From contig JAOZRI010000161.1 in the NCBI GenBank assembly GCA_029940235.1, positions 1-5,815 on the forward strand: DNA of 5,815 bases, read 5' to 3'. Position 1 is the first letter of the stretch, and every line of letters starts with the position of its first letter. Made by a program: the position numbers and the translations under genes. Positions 1 through 5,815 of this stretch are shown here, one piece after another. The notes beneath the pieces were generated by a model. It worked only from the letters and a program-made list of their open reading frames with translations. It was not told where the DNA came from and ran no database searches. Source of the stretch: Desulfobacula sp. (GTDB lineage Bacteria > Desulfobacterota > Desulfobacteria > Desulfobacterales > Desulfobacteraceae).

Positions 1-225
1 ATTACCCATGGTCCAACTCCCCATTTAAATGGTATTCACACTGTGTTTGGTGTGGTGGAAAGTGACGCAGACCAGAAGGTTGTGGACAGCATTGCCCAGG
101 GCGATACAATTGAGTCAATCACAGTCAAGGGTAATGTTGGTTCTCTGTTGAAAAAAGTGAAATCTGATATAGATGGATGGAATAAAATTTTAGACAAGCA
201 GTTCCCTGATTTAGCCAAAGCTTAA
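1..225 (+). CDS. Cyclophilin-type peptidyl-prolyl cis-trans isomerase, C-terminal part (5' end outside the window)
   Basis: The reading frame is open from base 1 and ends at TAA 223-225, giving the last 74 residues. The segment THGPTPHLNGIHTVFG near the left edge matches the conserved late cyclophilin motif (usually TP-x-LDG-x-HTVFG), which lines the proline-binding pocket; the enzyme catalyses cis-trans isomerisation of X-Pro bonds during protein folding. After the core comes a charged tail of about 35 residues (GNVGSLLKKVKSDIDGWNKI and on to DLAKA), probably helical and longer than in minimal bacterial cyclophilins. The catalytic arginine region and any signal peptide lie upstream of the window, so cellular location cannot be judged. 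A GTG at 43 is only an internal valine of HTVFG and not a start. The gene converges on the minus-strand gene ending at 473. Confidence 0.9.
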   Translation: MTHGPTPHLNGIHTVFGVVESDADQKVVDSIAQGDTIESITVKGNVGSLLKKVKSDIDGWNKILDKQFPDLAKA

Positions 226-247
226 CAAGGCAGGCATATATCCGTTC

Positions 248-270
248 GAGACTGTTTGTCTTAAAGTCTC
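248..270. other. Small inverted repeat just after the cyclophilin gene
   Basis: GAGACT (248-253) and AGTCTC (265-270) form a perfect 6-bp stem around an 11-nt loop, 22 nt after the cyclophilin stop codon. No T-tract follows, so it is not a standard intrinsic terminator. It may stabilise the 3' end of the mRNA or be chance. Confidence 0.25.
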
Positions 271-313
271 TGAATTGACATTGCAACAAGTTCTAACCCA
301 AAAGTACCACTGA

Positions 314-376
314 AGATCACCTGCGCTAACCGCCAATACGCACTACGTTCAAATAATTGCCGGTTAGCGCAGATCT
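314..376. repeat. Long imperfect inverted repeat (hairpin) between convergent genes
   Basis: Arms 321-337 and 356-372 are 17 nt each and pair at 16 of 17 positions; the only mismatch is C333 against C360. The core is CTGCGCTAACCG facing CGGTTAGCGCAG. The outer bases AGAT (314-317) and ATCT (373-376) can extend the stem if CAC (318-320) bulges out. Inside the 18-nt loop, ACG (338-340) can pair with CGT (346-348). Ten of 17 bases in the left arm are G or C, clearly richer than the surroundings. No T-run follows on either strand, so a classic intrinsic terminator is unlikely. It could be an extragenic palindromic repeat, a remnant of a small mobile element, or a structure separating the two convergent transcripts. 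No second copy is visible in the window. Confidence 0.7.
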
Positions 377-398
377 CAAAAATTTGTCAACAAAGATC

Positions 399-440
399 AA
401 AAAAACACTTTCTTAAAGGCACACAGCCTAATATTTTAAG
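399..440 (-). terminator. Possible intrinsic terminator of the cobB operon
   Basis: Read on the minus strand, a hairpin AGGC-TGTGT-GCCT (417-429) is extended by CTTAA/TTAAG (436-440 with 412-416) across a 6-nt bulge, and T7 follows (A399-A405 on the plus strand) after a 6-nt gap. It lies 33 nt beyond the stop codon of the 127-residue gene, where a terminator would be expected. The stem is short and interrupted and the T-run is not directly adjacent, so the call is tentative. Confidence 0.33.
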
Positions 441-472
441 TTATAGTAGAGATTTAATTATTGTTTGTCATG

Positions 473-856
473 CTAATCCAGATCAAGATACAAGGGGATT
501 GTATGTAGAGAAGAACCCTCTTCTTTGGTATTGCCAAGGCGCCAGGCTTTTATCTTAATACCCTTGGCTTCAAATTCTTTTACCATATTATTGATATTGA
601 TTAAAGGATGGCGGGAAAACACATTGGGAAGACCATAGGTTAGACTGCATGCAAGACACTTGTCAGGTCTCTGGCCAAGTGCAAAACAAAGAACAATCTG
701 TTTGCTGCCTGCTGATACAAATTTAAGCCTGATATCATATGCTCCTTCAGATGCATCACCGTACAGTGCTTCAAAAAACTGGTCGCTTAGATTTAGGGGT
801 ATAAGTTCATCAAGAAAATCCTGTGTAAAAACGCTCGCTAATCCACTTGGCTCCAT
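473..856 (-). CDS. Conserved small CxxC protein of unknown function, downstream of cobB
   Basis: This is a 127-residue, probably cytoplasmic protein with no signal peptide or membrane segment. The start ATG at 856 follows AAGGA with 9 nt between. Visible blocks that look conserved are LYGDASEGAYDI (about residues 31-42), a CxxC pair C67/C70 within RPDKCLAC, and LTYGLPNVFSRHPLININ (about 72-89); the acidic C-terminus ends in DLD. From memory, proteins of this type in sulfate-reducing Deltaproteobacteria carry the database name 'pancreas/duodenum homeobox protein 1', which must be an annotation artefact because nothing here resembles a homeodomain. The CxxC could bind a metal or undergo redox chemistry, but a lone pair gives weak support. 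It starts 18 nt after the cobB stop codon and is probably co-transcribed with it. I do not know its function. Confidence 0.82.
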   Translation of the reverse strand: MEPSGLASVFTQDFLDELIPLNLSDQFFEALYGDASEGAYDIRLKFVSAGSKQIVLCFALGQRPDKCLACSLTYGLPNVFSRHPLININNMVKEFEAKGIKIKAWRLGNTKEEGSSLHTIPLYLDLD

Positions 857-874
857 CTAATTTATTCCTTTTGT

Positions 875-2392
875 CTATTTTTTATTTTTAAAATTTGTAC
901 ATGAATCAACAAATTGCCTGGCACAGTTTTCATTACTGCCAAAATGAATATGAAGATAGCTGCCAAGAGTATTAAAAATTTTATAACCTTTAAGAGAGAT
1001 ATCTTGACCTGCCCTGCCTGTTACTTGATATACATCTGAAATTTTAATATCAGAATCTTCCAGCGAAGAGTAATGAAATTCATGGCCCCGTACTTTTTCC
1101 CCTTTTCTGCCTATGATGCAGTCTTTTTTAAAAGTAATCTCTCTGTATCCAAGTGAGCGAAGTCTTTTTGACATAGTAACACCAAAATCAAAACAGCCTG
1201 ACATGGAATGCTGCCTGATATCATTTTTGTAATTTGTTGTGCAAAGTTGATGGCAAAGGAGCATGAATCCTCCACATTCACCATAAATGGGCATATTCTC
1301 AAAGCTTTTTTCCTTGATTTGCCGAAGTAATTTTCTGTTTTTAGATAATTTTTCAGCAAACATTTCAGGATATCCTCCACCAAGATAGATACCATGAATA
1401 GTGTCTGGTAGTTTGTCATCATTAAGGGGGGAAAATTCAATGATGTTTGCTCCGAATTTTTTTAAGATATCAAGGTTGTCCTGGTAATAAAAACAGAAAG
1501 CCTTATCCCTTGCAACAGCAAGATTAACTGAATATCCACGGGAAAGGACAGCTGCTTTATTTGCTTTGCAGTTTGACTTAGTATTTGCTTTATCATCTGG
1601 AATTTTACGATTTTTATCTAAAAGAATTAGATCTGATTTTGCATCTTCTTTCATGTTTTGTTGTGGGCCATGATCCTCCAGCACTGACCGTGGTGGTTCC
1701 AAAGACTCAAAATTGCAAAGACTATTGATTAACATCTCCATATCAATGTGATCTTTGACCATTGATATAAGAGTTGAAATAACCTGTTTTTTAATATCAA
1801 ATTCATCTGAAGTCACAAGCCCGAGATGTCTTTCCGGCATGACAACAGCACTATTTTTAGGCATAAATCCAAGGCATTTGGTTTTGCAGTTCTGCTCAAC
1901 AGAATTTTTTAGATATTCATAATGACGTCTGCTTCCTGTTTTAGAGAAAATAACCCCTGCAATTTGAAGATCTGGATCAAACTCTTCAAAACCTTTAACA
2001 ATTGCAGCAGCACTTCTTGCCATGCCTCCGGCATTAATAACAAGCACAACTGGCAGGCCAAGCCATTTTGCCATCTGGGCTGTGGAGCCGGTTTCACTTA
2101 AGGCATCATATCCATCAAAAAGCCCCATGACACCTTCAATGACAGCAATATCAGCACCTTCTGTTTTTTCGTGAAACAGACTGGTATTATATTCTCTTGA
2201 AAGCATCCAGGAATCAAGGTTGAAACTGGTTTTGCCGGTGATTTTGCCATGATGGCCAGGATCAATAAAATCAGGACCAATTTTAAAAGGCGCAACTTTA
2301 TACCCCATGGCAGCAAGGGAGGCTAAAATGGCAAGACTGATGGTTGTTTTTCCTGTTCCGCTGCCAGTAGCTCCTATGATAAAACCCTTAAT
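875..2392 (-). CDS. cobB: Cobyrinate a,c-diamide synthase (CobB/CbiA), with probable ATT start
   Basis: It performs ATP- and glutamine-dependent amidation of the a and c carboxylates of the corrin ring in B12 biosynthesis. With an ATT start at 2392 it has 505 residues. The N-terminal ATPase domain shows P-loop GATGSGTGKTT (7-17), KIGPDFIDPGHH (37-48) and EGVMGLFDG (86-94). The C-terminal class I glutamine amidotransferase domain (from about 289) shows YLGGGYPE (336-343), the catalytic cysteine C373 in YGECGGF, and HIHFGSN with H481/H483. Between them is a charged, Asn/Lys/Asp-rich linker of about 55 residues (229-285), which helps explain a length above the usual 450-470. The first ATG, at 2308, would delete the P-loop. 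The frame is open upstream to TGA at 2441-2443 with no ATG, GTG or TTG. GGAG (2402 to 2399) lies 6 nt before ATT, and the resulting KGFIIGATGSG matches normal family N-termini. Without cobalt-insertion neighbours, the aerobic or anaerobic route cannot be told. Confidence 0.95.
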   Translation of the reverse strand: MKGFIIGATGSGTGKTTISLAILASLAAMGYKVAPFKIGPDFIDPGHHGKITGKTSFNLDSWMLSREYNTSLFHEKTEGADIAVIEGVMGLFDGYDALSETGSTAQMAKWLGLPVVLVINAGGMARSAAAIVKGFEEFDPDLQIAGVIFSKTGSRRHYEYLKNSVEQNCKTKCLGFMPKNSAVVMPERHLGLVTSDEFDIKKQVISTLISMVKDHIDMEMLINSLCNFESLEPPRSVLEDHGPQQNMKEDAKSDLILLDKNRKIPDDKANTKSNCKANKAAVLSRGYSVNLAVARDKAFCFYYQDNLDILKKFGANIIEFSPLNDDKLPDTIHGIYLGGGYPEMFAEKLSKNRKLLRQIKEKSFENMPIYGECGGFMLLCHQLCTTNYKNDIRQHSMSGCFDFGVTMSKRLRSLGYREITFKKDCIIGRKGEKVRGHEFHYSSLEDSDIKISDVYQVTGRAGQDISLKGYKIFNTLGSYLHIHFGSNENCARQFVDSCTNFKNKK

Positions 2393-2402
2393 AATTTTCT
2401 CC
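2390..2402 (-). promoter_or_regulatory. Ribosome binding site and rare ATT start of cobB
   Basis: On the minus strand GGAG (2402-2399) is followed by AAAATT and then ATT (2392-2390), a 6-nt spacing. Another ATT lies immediately before it (2395-2393) but only 3 nt from GGAG. CTG at 2404-2402 overlaps the GGAG and has no Shine-Dalgarno sequence of its own. The second ATT gives the N-terminus expected for the family. Confidence 0.6.
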
Positions 2403-2415
2403 AGATATAAATAAC

Positions 2416-2444
2416 TATGATTGTATTTTATAACAGCCTGTCAA
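2416..2444 (-). promoter_or_regulatory. Possible cobB promoter with perfect -35 box
   Basis: The minus strand carries a perfect TTGACA (2444-2439). The -10 is unclear: TACAAT (2425-2420) is a good box but only 13 nt away, while the 16-19 nt positions give weak hexamers such as CATAGT (2419-2414). The -35 overlaps the end of the leftmost ATATGTTT motif copy (2444-2451). If real, the leader before the ATT start is short and leaves no room for a cobalamin riboswitch. Confidence 0.3.
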
Positions 2445-2536
2445 TATGTTTTTTTTCATGATAATGCAATATGTTTGTATAAAAAAGTTACTAAAACATA
2501 TATAAATTTGGACAAAACAGCCTGATGTAAACATAT
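2432..2536. repeat. Cluster of four ATATGTTT/AAACATAT motifs in the divergent promoter region
   Basis: ATATGTTT occurs at 2444-2451 and 2469-2476; its reverse complement AAACATAT occurs at 2494-2501 and 2529-2536. Start-to-start spacings are 25, 25 and 35 bp, a step of roughly whole or half helical turns. The middle two form an inverted pair around a 17-nt spacer. The 9-mer AACAGCCTG precedes the outer copies, at 2432-2440 (3 nt before) and 2516-2524 (4 nt before). All copies lie between cobB and the chemoreceptor gene, so they may be operator sites for one or both. The region is AT-rich, which raises the chance level; no regulator is encoded in the window. Confidence 0.5.
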
Positions 2537-2550
2537 GGCAAAATCTCTTT

Positions 2551-2579
2551 TTTACATTATTCCCGCAAACTGATTGAAT
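2551..2579 (+). promoter_or_regulatory. Weak candidate sigma-70 promoter for the chemoreceptor gene
   Basis: TTTACA (2551-2556, five of six matches to the -35 consensus) is followed after 17 nt by TTGAAT (2574-2579, four of six matches to the -10). Transcription from here would include the 2603-2648 hairpin in the leader. No flagellar sigma-28 consensus was seen. Several other AT-rich combinations nearby are possible. Confidence 0.25.
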
Positions 2580-2602
2580 ATGGGTACTATCTGTGGTAAC
2601 AT

Positions 2603-2648
2603 TCTCCTGTTTATTTTTTCAAAAAATTATTTTTATTAAACAGGGAGA
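2603..2648 (+). promoter_or_regulatory. Hairpin that could mask the chemoreceptor ribosome binding site
   Basis: TCTCCTGTTTA (2603-2613) is complementary to TAAACAGGGAGA (2637-2648) over 11 base pairs with a single bulged G at 2645. The right arm contains the Shine-Dalgarno sequence GGGAG (2643-2647), which lies 5 nt before the ATG at 2653. The 23-nt loop is almost all A and T and includes T6-C-A6, which can pair further. In an mRNA starting upstream of 2603 the fold would occlude ribosome binding, suggesting translational control, though this is inferred from sequence only. Confidence 0.5.
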
Positions 2649-2652
2649 CAAA

Positions 2653-4299
2653 ATGGCTATACGATATAAATTAGGCTTAATTATTTTTGGATTATCACTA
2701 ATTATTTTATCCATGTTTCTTGTTACCTGGTTAACAACTTCAGCTCAAAAAGCTGATGGTCTTGTGATCAACCTTGCAGGCCGGCAGCGCATGCTTTCAC
2801 AAAAAATGTCCAAGGAGATTTTTTCCTTTGCCGCACAAACCGATTTAAAGGCAAAAGAGAAATTAAAATCAGGCACCCTCAACACAATGAAAGTTTTTAA
2901 TATTACCATTCTTGCCCTGTCTGATTCAGGAAAAGTTCCTTTGGGATTGAACCTGGAAGGCAAATATTCAAACTGTCCCAAAGCTGTGGAACCAGCTCTT
3001 TCTCAGTTGAATAAGGTAAAGGCGATATGGAAAGATTTTTCAAGCCATATGAATAGTGCTCTTGCAGGCAACCAAAATAGTCTGAAATATATAGAAAAGA
3101 ATAATATCAATCTTTTAAATGAGATGAACAAAGCTGTTGGTATGCTCCAGAAAATTTCTGAAAAGAAAATTAAAAATTTAATTATCTTTCAAACCATAGG
3201 CCTGATTATAGGTCTTGTTCTTGTTGGTATAAGTATCATGCAGATTGCTGCCATTGTTAAGAATTTAATGCAGTCGGCTGCAACAGCGAAACACTTGGGT
3301 ACCGGCGATTTGACAAAAAGATTTGACGTGGCTGATAAACCAGTCAACAAGCTTGATGAACTCGATTCTCTGGGTTTTAATCTCAATGAGTTTGCGCACG
3401 ATCTGCAAGGTAATATTAAAAATATAAATCAGAGTGCACAAACTTTGAGTCTCTCTTCCAGCGATATGAATAAGGTTGCAGAAGAGCTTTCCAAGGAGAC
3501 TGACACATCTGCAGAAAAAACTTCAAAAGTAGCACAGCAGACAGAAATCATGAGCCAGGATATGAATGCAGTGGCAGCAGCCATGGAAGAACTCAGCGCC
3601 AACACCCAGCAGATTGCCGAGTCAACTGCAAGAATGAGTGAAACCAGTAAAGATATTGCGCAAAATGCTGATCAGGCCAGTCATATTTCTGCCAGAGCAG
3701 TTAAAAGAGTTGATTCTGCATCTTCCAGGGTAGATGATCTTGGCAGTGCTGCAAGTAAAATAGGGAAGGTGTCTGAAGCCATAACAGATATATCAACCCA
3801 GACCAACCTTCTTGCTTTAAATGCAACAATTGAAGCTGCAAGAGCCGGTGAAGCCGGAAAAGGTTTTGCAGTTGTTGCAAATGAAATCAAGAACCTTGCA
3901 ACCGAAACAACTGCCGCAACAGAGCAAATTAAAGATAATATTGAATGGATACAAGGCTCTACGTCATCAACGGTTGACGATATCAAAGAGATTGCACAAG
4001 TTATCAAAGAGGTCAATGAGATTGTTAATAATATAAGCAGTGCAGTTGAAGAGCAGACAGGCACGATTTCTGAAATCAACACTAATGTGGCAGAAGGAGC
4101 TGAAGCAGTGCAGGAAGTCAGTTCAAATGTTGCCAATACATCTGCTTCATCCCTTGAAATTGCCCAGGAGATAAATGGTGTTAATCAGGCTATTTCCAAT
4201 GTTTCAACCAATTCAACAGGTATTGCACAAAATTCAAAAAAGCTTTCTAAGCTTTCAGATGAGCTTAATAAAATGGTGAGCTATTTTACGTTGGAATAA
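2653..4299 (+). CDS. Methyl-accepting chemotaxis protein with PilJ-type N-terminal sensor domain
   Basis: A 548-residue inner-membrane chemoreceptor. Start ATG 2653 is preceded by GGGAG at 5 nt; an in-frame GTG at 2593 would add 20 residues ahead of the natural membrane anchor. Order: transmembrane helix 1 (about 7-29); an extracytoplasmic PilJ-type region opening with [17 protein letters not shown] (39-55), the hallmark of the type IV pili methyl-accepting transducer N-terminal domain; transmembrane helix 2 (about 175-197); HAMP (about 198-250); and a long coiled-coil signalling domain. The highly conserved hairpin tip that binds CheA and CheW runs from about 383 to 409, with [17 protein letters not shown] and [11 protein letters not shown]. 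Glu/Gln pairs in the flanking helices are likely methylation sites. It ends in YFTLE with no CheR/CheB-tethering pentapeptide. The ligand cannot be deduced; the domain occurs in pilus and nitrate-type sensors. No che genes adjoin it, so it probably feeds a pathway encoded elsewhere. Confidence 0.95.
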   Translation: MAIRYKLGLIIFGLSLIILSMFLVTWLTTSAQKADGLVINLAGRQRMLSQKMSKEIFSFAAQTDLKAKEKLKSGTLNTMKVFNITILALSDSGKVPLGLNLEGKYSNCPKAVEPALSQLNKVKAIWKDFSSHMNSALAGNQNSLKYIEKNNINLLNEMNKAVGMLQKISEKKIKNLIIFQTIGLIIGLVLVGISIMQIAAIVKNLMQSAATAKHLGTGDLTKRFDVADKPVNKLDELDSLGFNLNEFAHDLQGNIKNINQSAQTLSLSSSDMNKVAEELSKETDTSAEKTSKVAQQTEIMSQDMNAVAAAMEELSANTQQIAESTARMSETSKDIAQNADQASHISARAVKRVDSASSRVDDLGSAASKIGKVSEAITDISTQTNLLALNATIEAARAGEAGKGFAVVANEIKNLATETTAATEQIKDNIEWIQGSTSSTVDDIKEIAQVIKEVNEIVNNISSAVEEQTGTISEINTNVAEGAEAVQEVSSNVANTSASSLEIAQEINGVNQAISNVSTNSTGIAQNSKKLSKLSDELNKMVSYFTLE

Positions 4300-4318
4300 C
4301 AGATTGTGCAAAGATAAT
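4291..4318 (+). promoter_or_regulatory. Candidate promoter for the fetAB-like pair
   Basis: TTGGAA (4291-4296, four of six matches to -35) and GATAAT (4313-4318, five of six matches to -10) are separated by 16 nt, overlapping the end of the chemoreceptor gene. A transcript would have a leader of roughly 60 nt. I see no convincing terminator in the 87-nt gap 4300-4386, so read-through from the chemoreceptor gene is also possible. Confidence 0.33.
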
Positions 4319-4386
4319 AAACTGGCTGGCAGAGTGTGATGAAAATTAAAAATATCCAATTTATGCTGTTTTAAGGTTTTACAATA

Positions 4387-4998
4387 ATGATCAAGTTTGA
4401 ATCTGTTTGCCTCTCTTTTAAAGGCAAAGAGATATTGAATAATTTTAATTTAACAATTCTTGAAAATGAAAATATATTAATTCAAGGTAAATCCGGCATT
4501 GGAAAAACAAGTTTTTTCAAGTTACTGCTGGGTTTTGGAGCAATAGACAGTGGAAAAATCTATTTTAACGGGTTTGAAATTGACAAAGCTCATATTAACA
4601 TAATTAGAGAACAGATTTTTTATTTAAGCCAGGATATTGATCTTAAAGATGAACCCATTGGCAAGTTAATTAATGAAGTCCTTAAAGCCAATTCAATCAA
4701 TCATAAGAACAGTAATCAATTAAATAAAGGATTAAATTTTCTGGAGCTTTCCACTAAAATTCTGCAGCAAAATGTTAAAGAGCTGTCAGGCGGAGAGCGC
4801 CAGAGAGTAGGGCTTTTAATTGGCTTGCTTCTTAACCGTCCTGTCTGGCTTCTTGATGAACCAACATCAGCCCTTGATGATGTCATGAAACTAAAAGTAG
4901 CAGATTTTATTCTTGATCAAAAAAAAACCATGGTGATTATTTCCCATGATGATGTTTGGAAACAACACAAAGATATGCGAATAATGAGGTTCGGATAA
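4387..4998 (+). CDS. fetA: ABC transporter ATP-binding protein, FetA-like (iron export)
   Basis: A 203-residue cytoplasmic ATPase, short as is usual for FetA/YbbL. All nucleotide-binding elements are present: A-loop aromatic F11, Walker A GKSGIGKTS (34-42), Q-loop Q82 in YLSQD, signature LSGGERQR (133-140), Walker B VWLLDE (153-158), D-loop SALD (161-164) and switch H187 in ISHDD. The protein ends soon after the H-loop, so it has no regulatory domain. ATP hydrolysis would power the membrane partner encoded 1 nt downstream. The UPF0014 identity of that partner is what specifies this ATPase as FetA; alone it would only be an ABC ATPase. The E. coli FetAB pair is reported to export iron and aid oxidative stress resistance. 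AAGG at 4373-4376, 10 nt before the ATG, is a modest ribosome binding site. Confidence 0.88.
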   Translation: MIKFESVCLSFKGKEILNNFNLTILENENILIQGKSGIGKTSFFKLLLGFGAIDSGKIYFNGFEIDKAHINIIREQIFYLSQDIDLKDEPIGKLINEVLKANSINHKNSNQLNKGLNFLELSTKILQQNVKELSGGERQRVGLLIGLLLNRPVWLLDEPTSALDDVMKLKVADFILDQKKTMVIISHDDVWKQHKDMRIMRFG

Positions 4999-4999
4999 A

Positions 5000-5791
5000 A
5001 TGGGTGCCCAGGATCTTGGTATTTTATCCCTTGCCTCTCTGCTTGTATTTTTGATTCCAATTTTATATCTGAATACCCGTTTAAAGCTTGCCATTAATCA
5101 AACCCTGATCACCTCTATTGTCAGAATGTGTGTTCAGCTTGGCTTTGTGGGTGTTTATCTTGAATTTTTATTTCAATTAAATTCTCCAGCTTTAAACACT
5201 GTTTATCTTTTAATTATGATATCCATTGCCTGTCAATCCATAATACGATCATGCAATCTAAAGTTTAAACTCTTTTTTGTCCCTGTGTTTTTTGCTTTGC
5301 TGATTCCTTTTGTTATTATTTTATTTTTCTTTAATGCTGTGGTGGTAAGAATTGATAATTTGTTTGAAGCAAAGTATTTGATTCCCATTGGCGGCATGCT
5401 TCTTGGCAACAGCCTTAGAAGTATTATCATAGGTCTGACAAGTTTTTATTCTGGAATTCAAAAAGATGAAAAGGTTTATCTCTATTCAATTTCTCTGTTG
5501 AACAATCGAATCCTGGCATTAAAACCCTATTTTCTGCAAAGTTTTTCAGCTGCCATTGCCCCGATTATTGCTTCCATGGCAACAATCGGTCTTGTCTCTC
5601 TTCCAGGCATGATGACAGGGCAGATTCTGGGAGGATCCATACCCCTTGTGGCAATTAAATATCAGATTGCCATCATGCTCTCTATTTTTTATACTGAATA
5701 TTTTTCCACCATGCTTGCCATTGTGTTTTCTTTAAAGGTTGCTTTTAATGAGCTTGATGTCTTAAATCAGGAGATTTTTATAAGCAAATAG
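5000..5791 (+). CDS. fetB: ABC transporter permease, FetB/UPF0014 family (iron export)
   Basis: A 263-residue integral membrane protein, close to the family's usual 250-270. Hydrophobic segments lie at about 6-24, 39-58, 66-83, 91-113, 128-149, 184-206 and 220-245, giving about seven helices. The family hallmark ATIGLVSLPGMMTGQILGGS (194-213) is intact, followed by IPLVAIKYQI, and the other conserved block IPIGGMLLGNSLRS (128-141) is present. It begins 1 nt after the fetA stop codon with GAGG (4986-4989) inside the fetA end, so the two are translationally coupled and form one complex. E. coli FetB (YbbM) is linked to iron efflux. In an anaerobe, export of ferrous iron would be a reasonable role, but metal specificity is inferred from the family. 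No iron-responsive operator was recognised upstream. Confidence 0.92.
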   Translation: MGAQDLGILSLASLLVFLIPILYLNTRLKLAINQTLITSIVRMCVQLGFVGVYLEFLFQLNSPALNTVYLLIMISIACQSIIRSCNLKFKLFFVPVFFALLIPFVIILFFFNAVVVRIDNLFEAKYLIPIGGMLLGNSLRSIIIGLTSFYSGIQKDEKVYLYSISLLNNRILALKPYFLQSFSAAIAPIIASMATIGLVSLPGMMTGQILGGSIPLVAIKYQIAIMLSIFYTEYFSTMLAIVFSLKVAFNELDVLNQEIFISK

Positions 5792-5815
5792 TGAGTTACC
5801 ACTTATTCATAACAT

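Noticed and set aside
321..372. Integron attC site
   Set aside because: The ends CGCTAAC/GTTAGCG break the RYYYAAC/GTTRRRY consensus at two positions, and there is no integrase or cassette next to it; kept only as a hypothesis.
660..860. Plus-strand frame of 66 codons over the small CxxC gene
   Set aside because: It is antisense to a well-supported gene with a proper ribosome binding site, and it has no recognisable protein features.
875..2308. cobB starting at ATG 2308 (477 residues)
   Set aside because: It would remove the P-loop and the first beta strand, which are encoded in the same open frame just upstream.
2536..2550. Sigma-54 promoter (TGGCA) before the chemoreceptor gene
   Set aside because: The -24 half is partly present, but the position for the -12 GC is TT, so the essential second element is missing.
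2593..2652. GTG start at 2593 for the chemoreceptor
   Set aside because: ATG 2653 has a strong GGGAG at 5 nt and begins with the usual short basic stretch before transmembrane helix 1; the 2593-2652 segment is AT-rich leader containing the hairpin.
2393..2652. Cobalamin riboswitch upstream of cobB
   Set aside because: No B12-box-like GCCACTG element or long structured leader is visible on the minus strand, and the likely -35 box leaves too little leader.
3681..4136. Minus-strand open frame of 151 codons within the chemoreceptor gene
   Set aside because: It lies wholly inside the conserved signalling domain on the other strand, and its Ser/Ala/Ile-rich product is what the antisense of a chemoreceptor coiled coil gives.
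5789..5815. Short AGTG/CACT inverted repeat after fetB
   Set aside because: Only 4 bp of stem, and the window ends before any T-run could be seen.

Overview
This is an AT-rich bacterial chromosome window with ordinary, densely coding genes. The protein sequences suggest a Gram-negative anaerobe of the Desulfobacterales type (Desulfobacula, Desulfobacter or a relative). The main pointers are the small CxxC protein next to cobB, which I recall mainly from that group, and a PilJ-type chemoreceptor. This placement is inference from recalled family resemblance, not from a search.

Layout from left to right. (1) 1-225 (+) is the 3' end of a cyclophilin-type peptidyl-prolyl isomerase. (2) 226-472 is a gap between convergent genes; it holds a long GC-richer hairpin (314-376) and a possible terminator for the minus-strand genes. 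(3) 473-2392 (-) is a two-gene unit: cobyrinate a,c-diamide synthase (cobB/cbiA), then a conserved 127-residue protein of unknown function. The cobB P-loop lies upstream of the first in-frame ATG, and the best start is a rare ATT codon at 2392. (4) 2393-2652 is a divergent control region with four copies of an 8-bp motif and a hairpin that could hide the ribosome binding site of the next gene. (5) 2653-4299 (+) is a methyl-accepting chemotaxis protein with a PilJ-type sensor domain. (6) 4387-5791 (+) is a tightly coupled ABC transporter pair, ATPase then UPF0014/FetB-type permease, of the kind called FetAB and linked to iron export.

How the parts relate. CobB makes cobyrinate a,c-diamide for vitamin B12, and its small partner probably shares its transcript. 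FetA and FetB should form one membrane complex. The chemoreceptor stands between the two modules and has no evident enzymatic link to either. I found no mobile element, CRISPR array, tRNA or rRNA, and no clearly new multi-gene system. The most unusual signals are the ATT start of cobB, the repeated motif in the divergent promoter region, the SD-masking hairpin and the convergent-gap hairpin.
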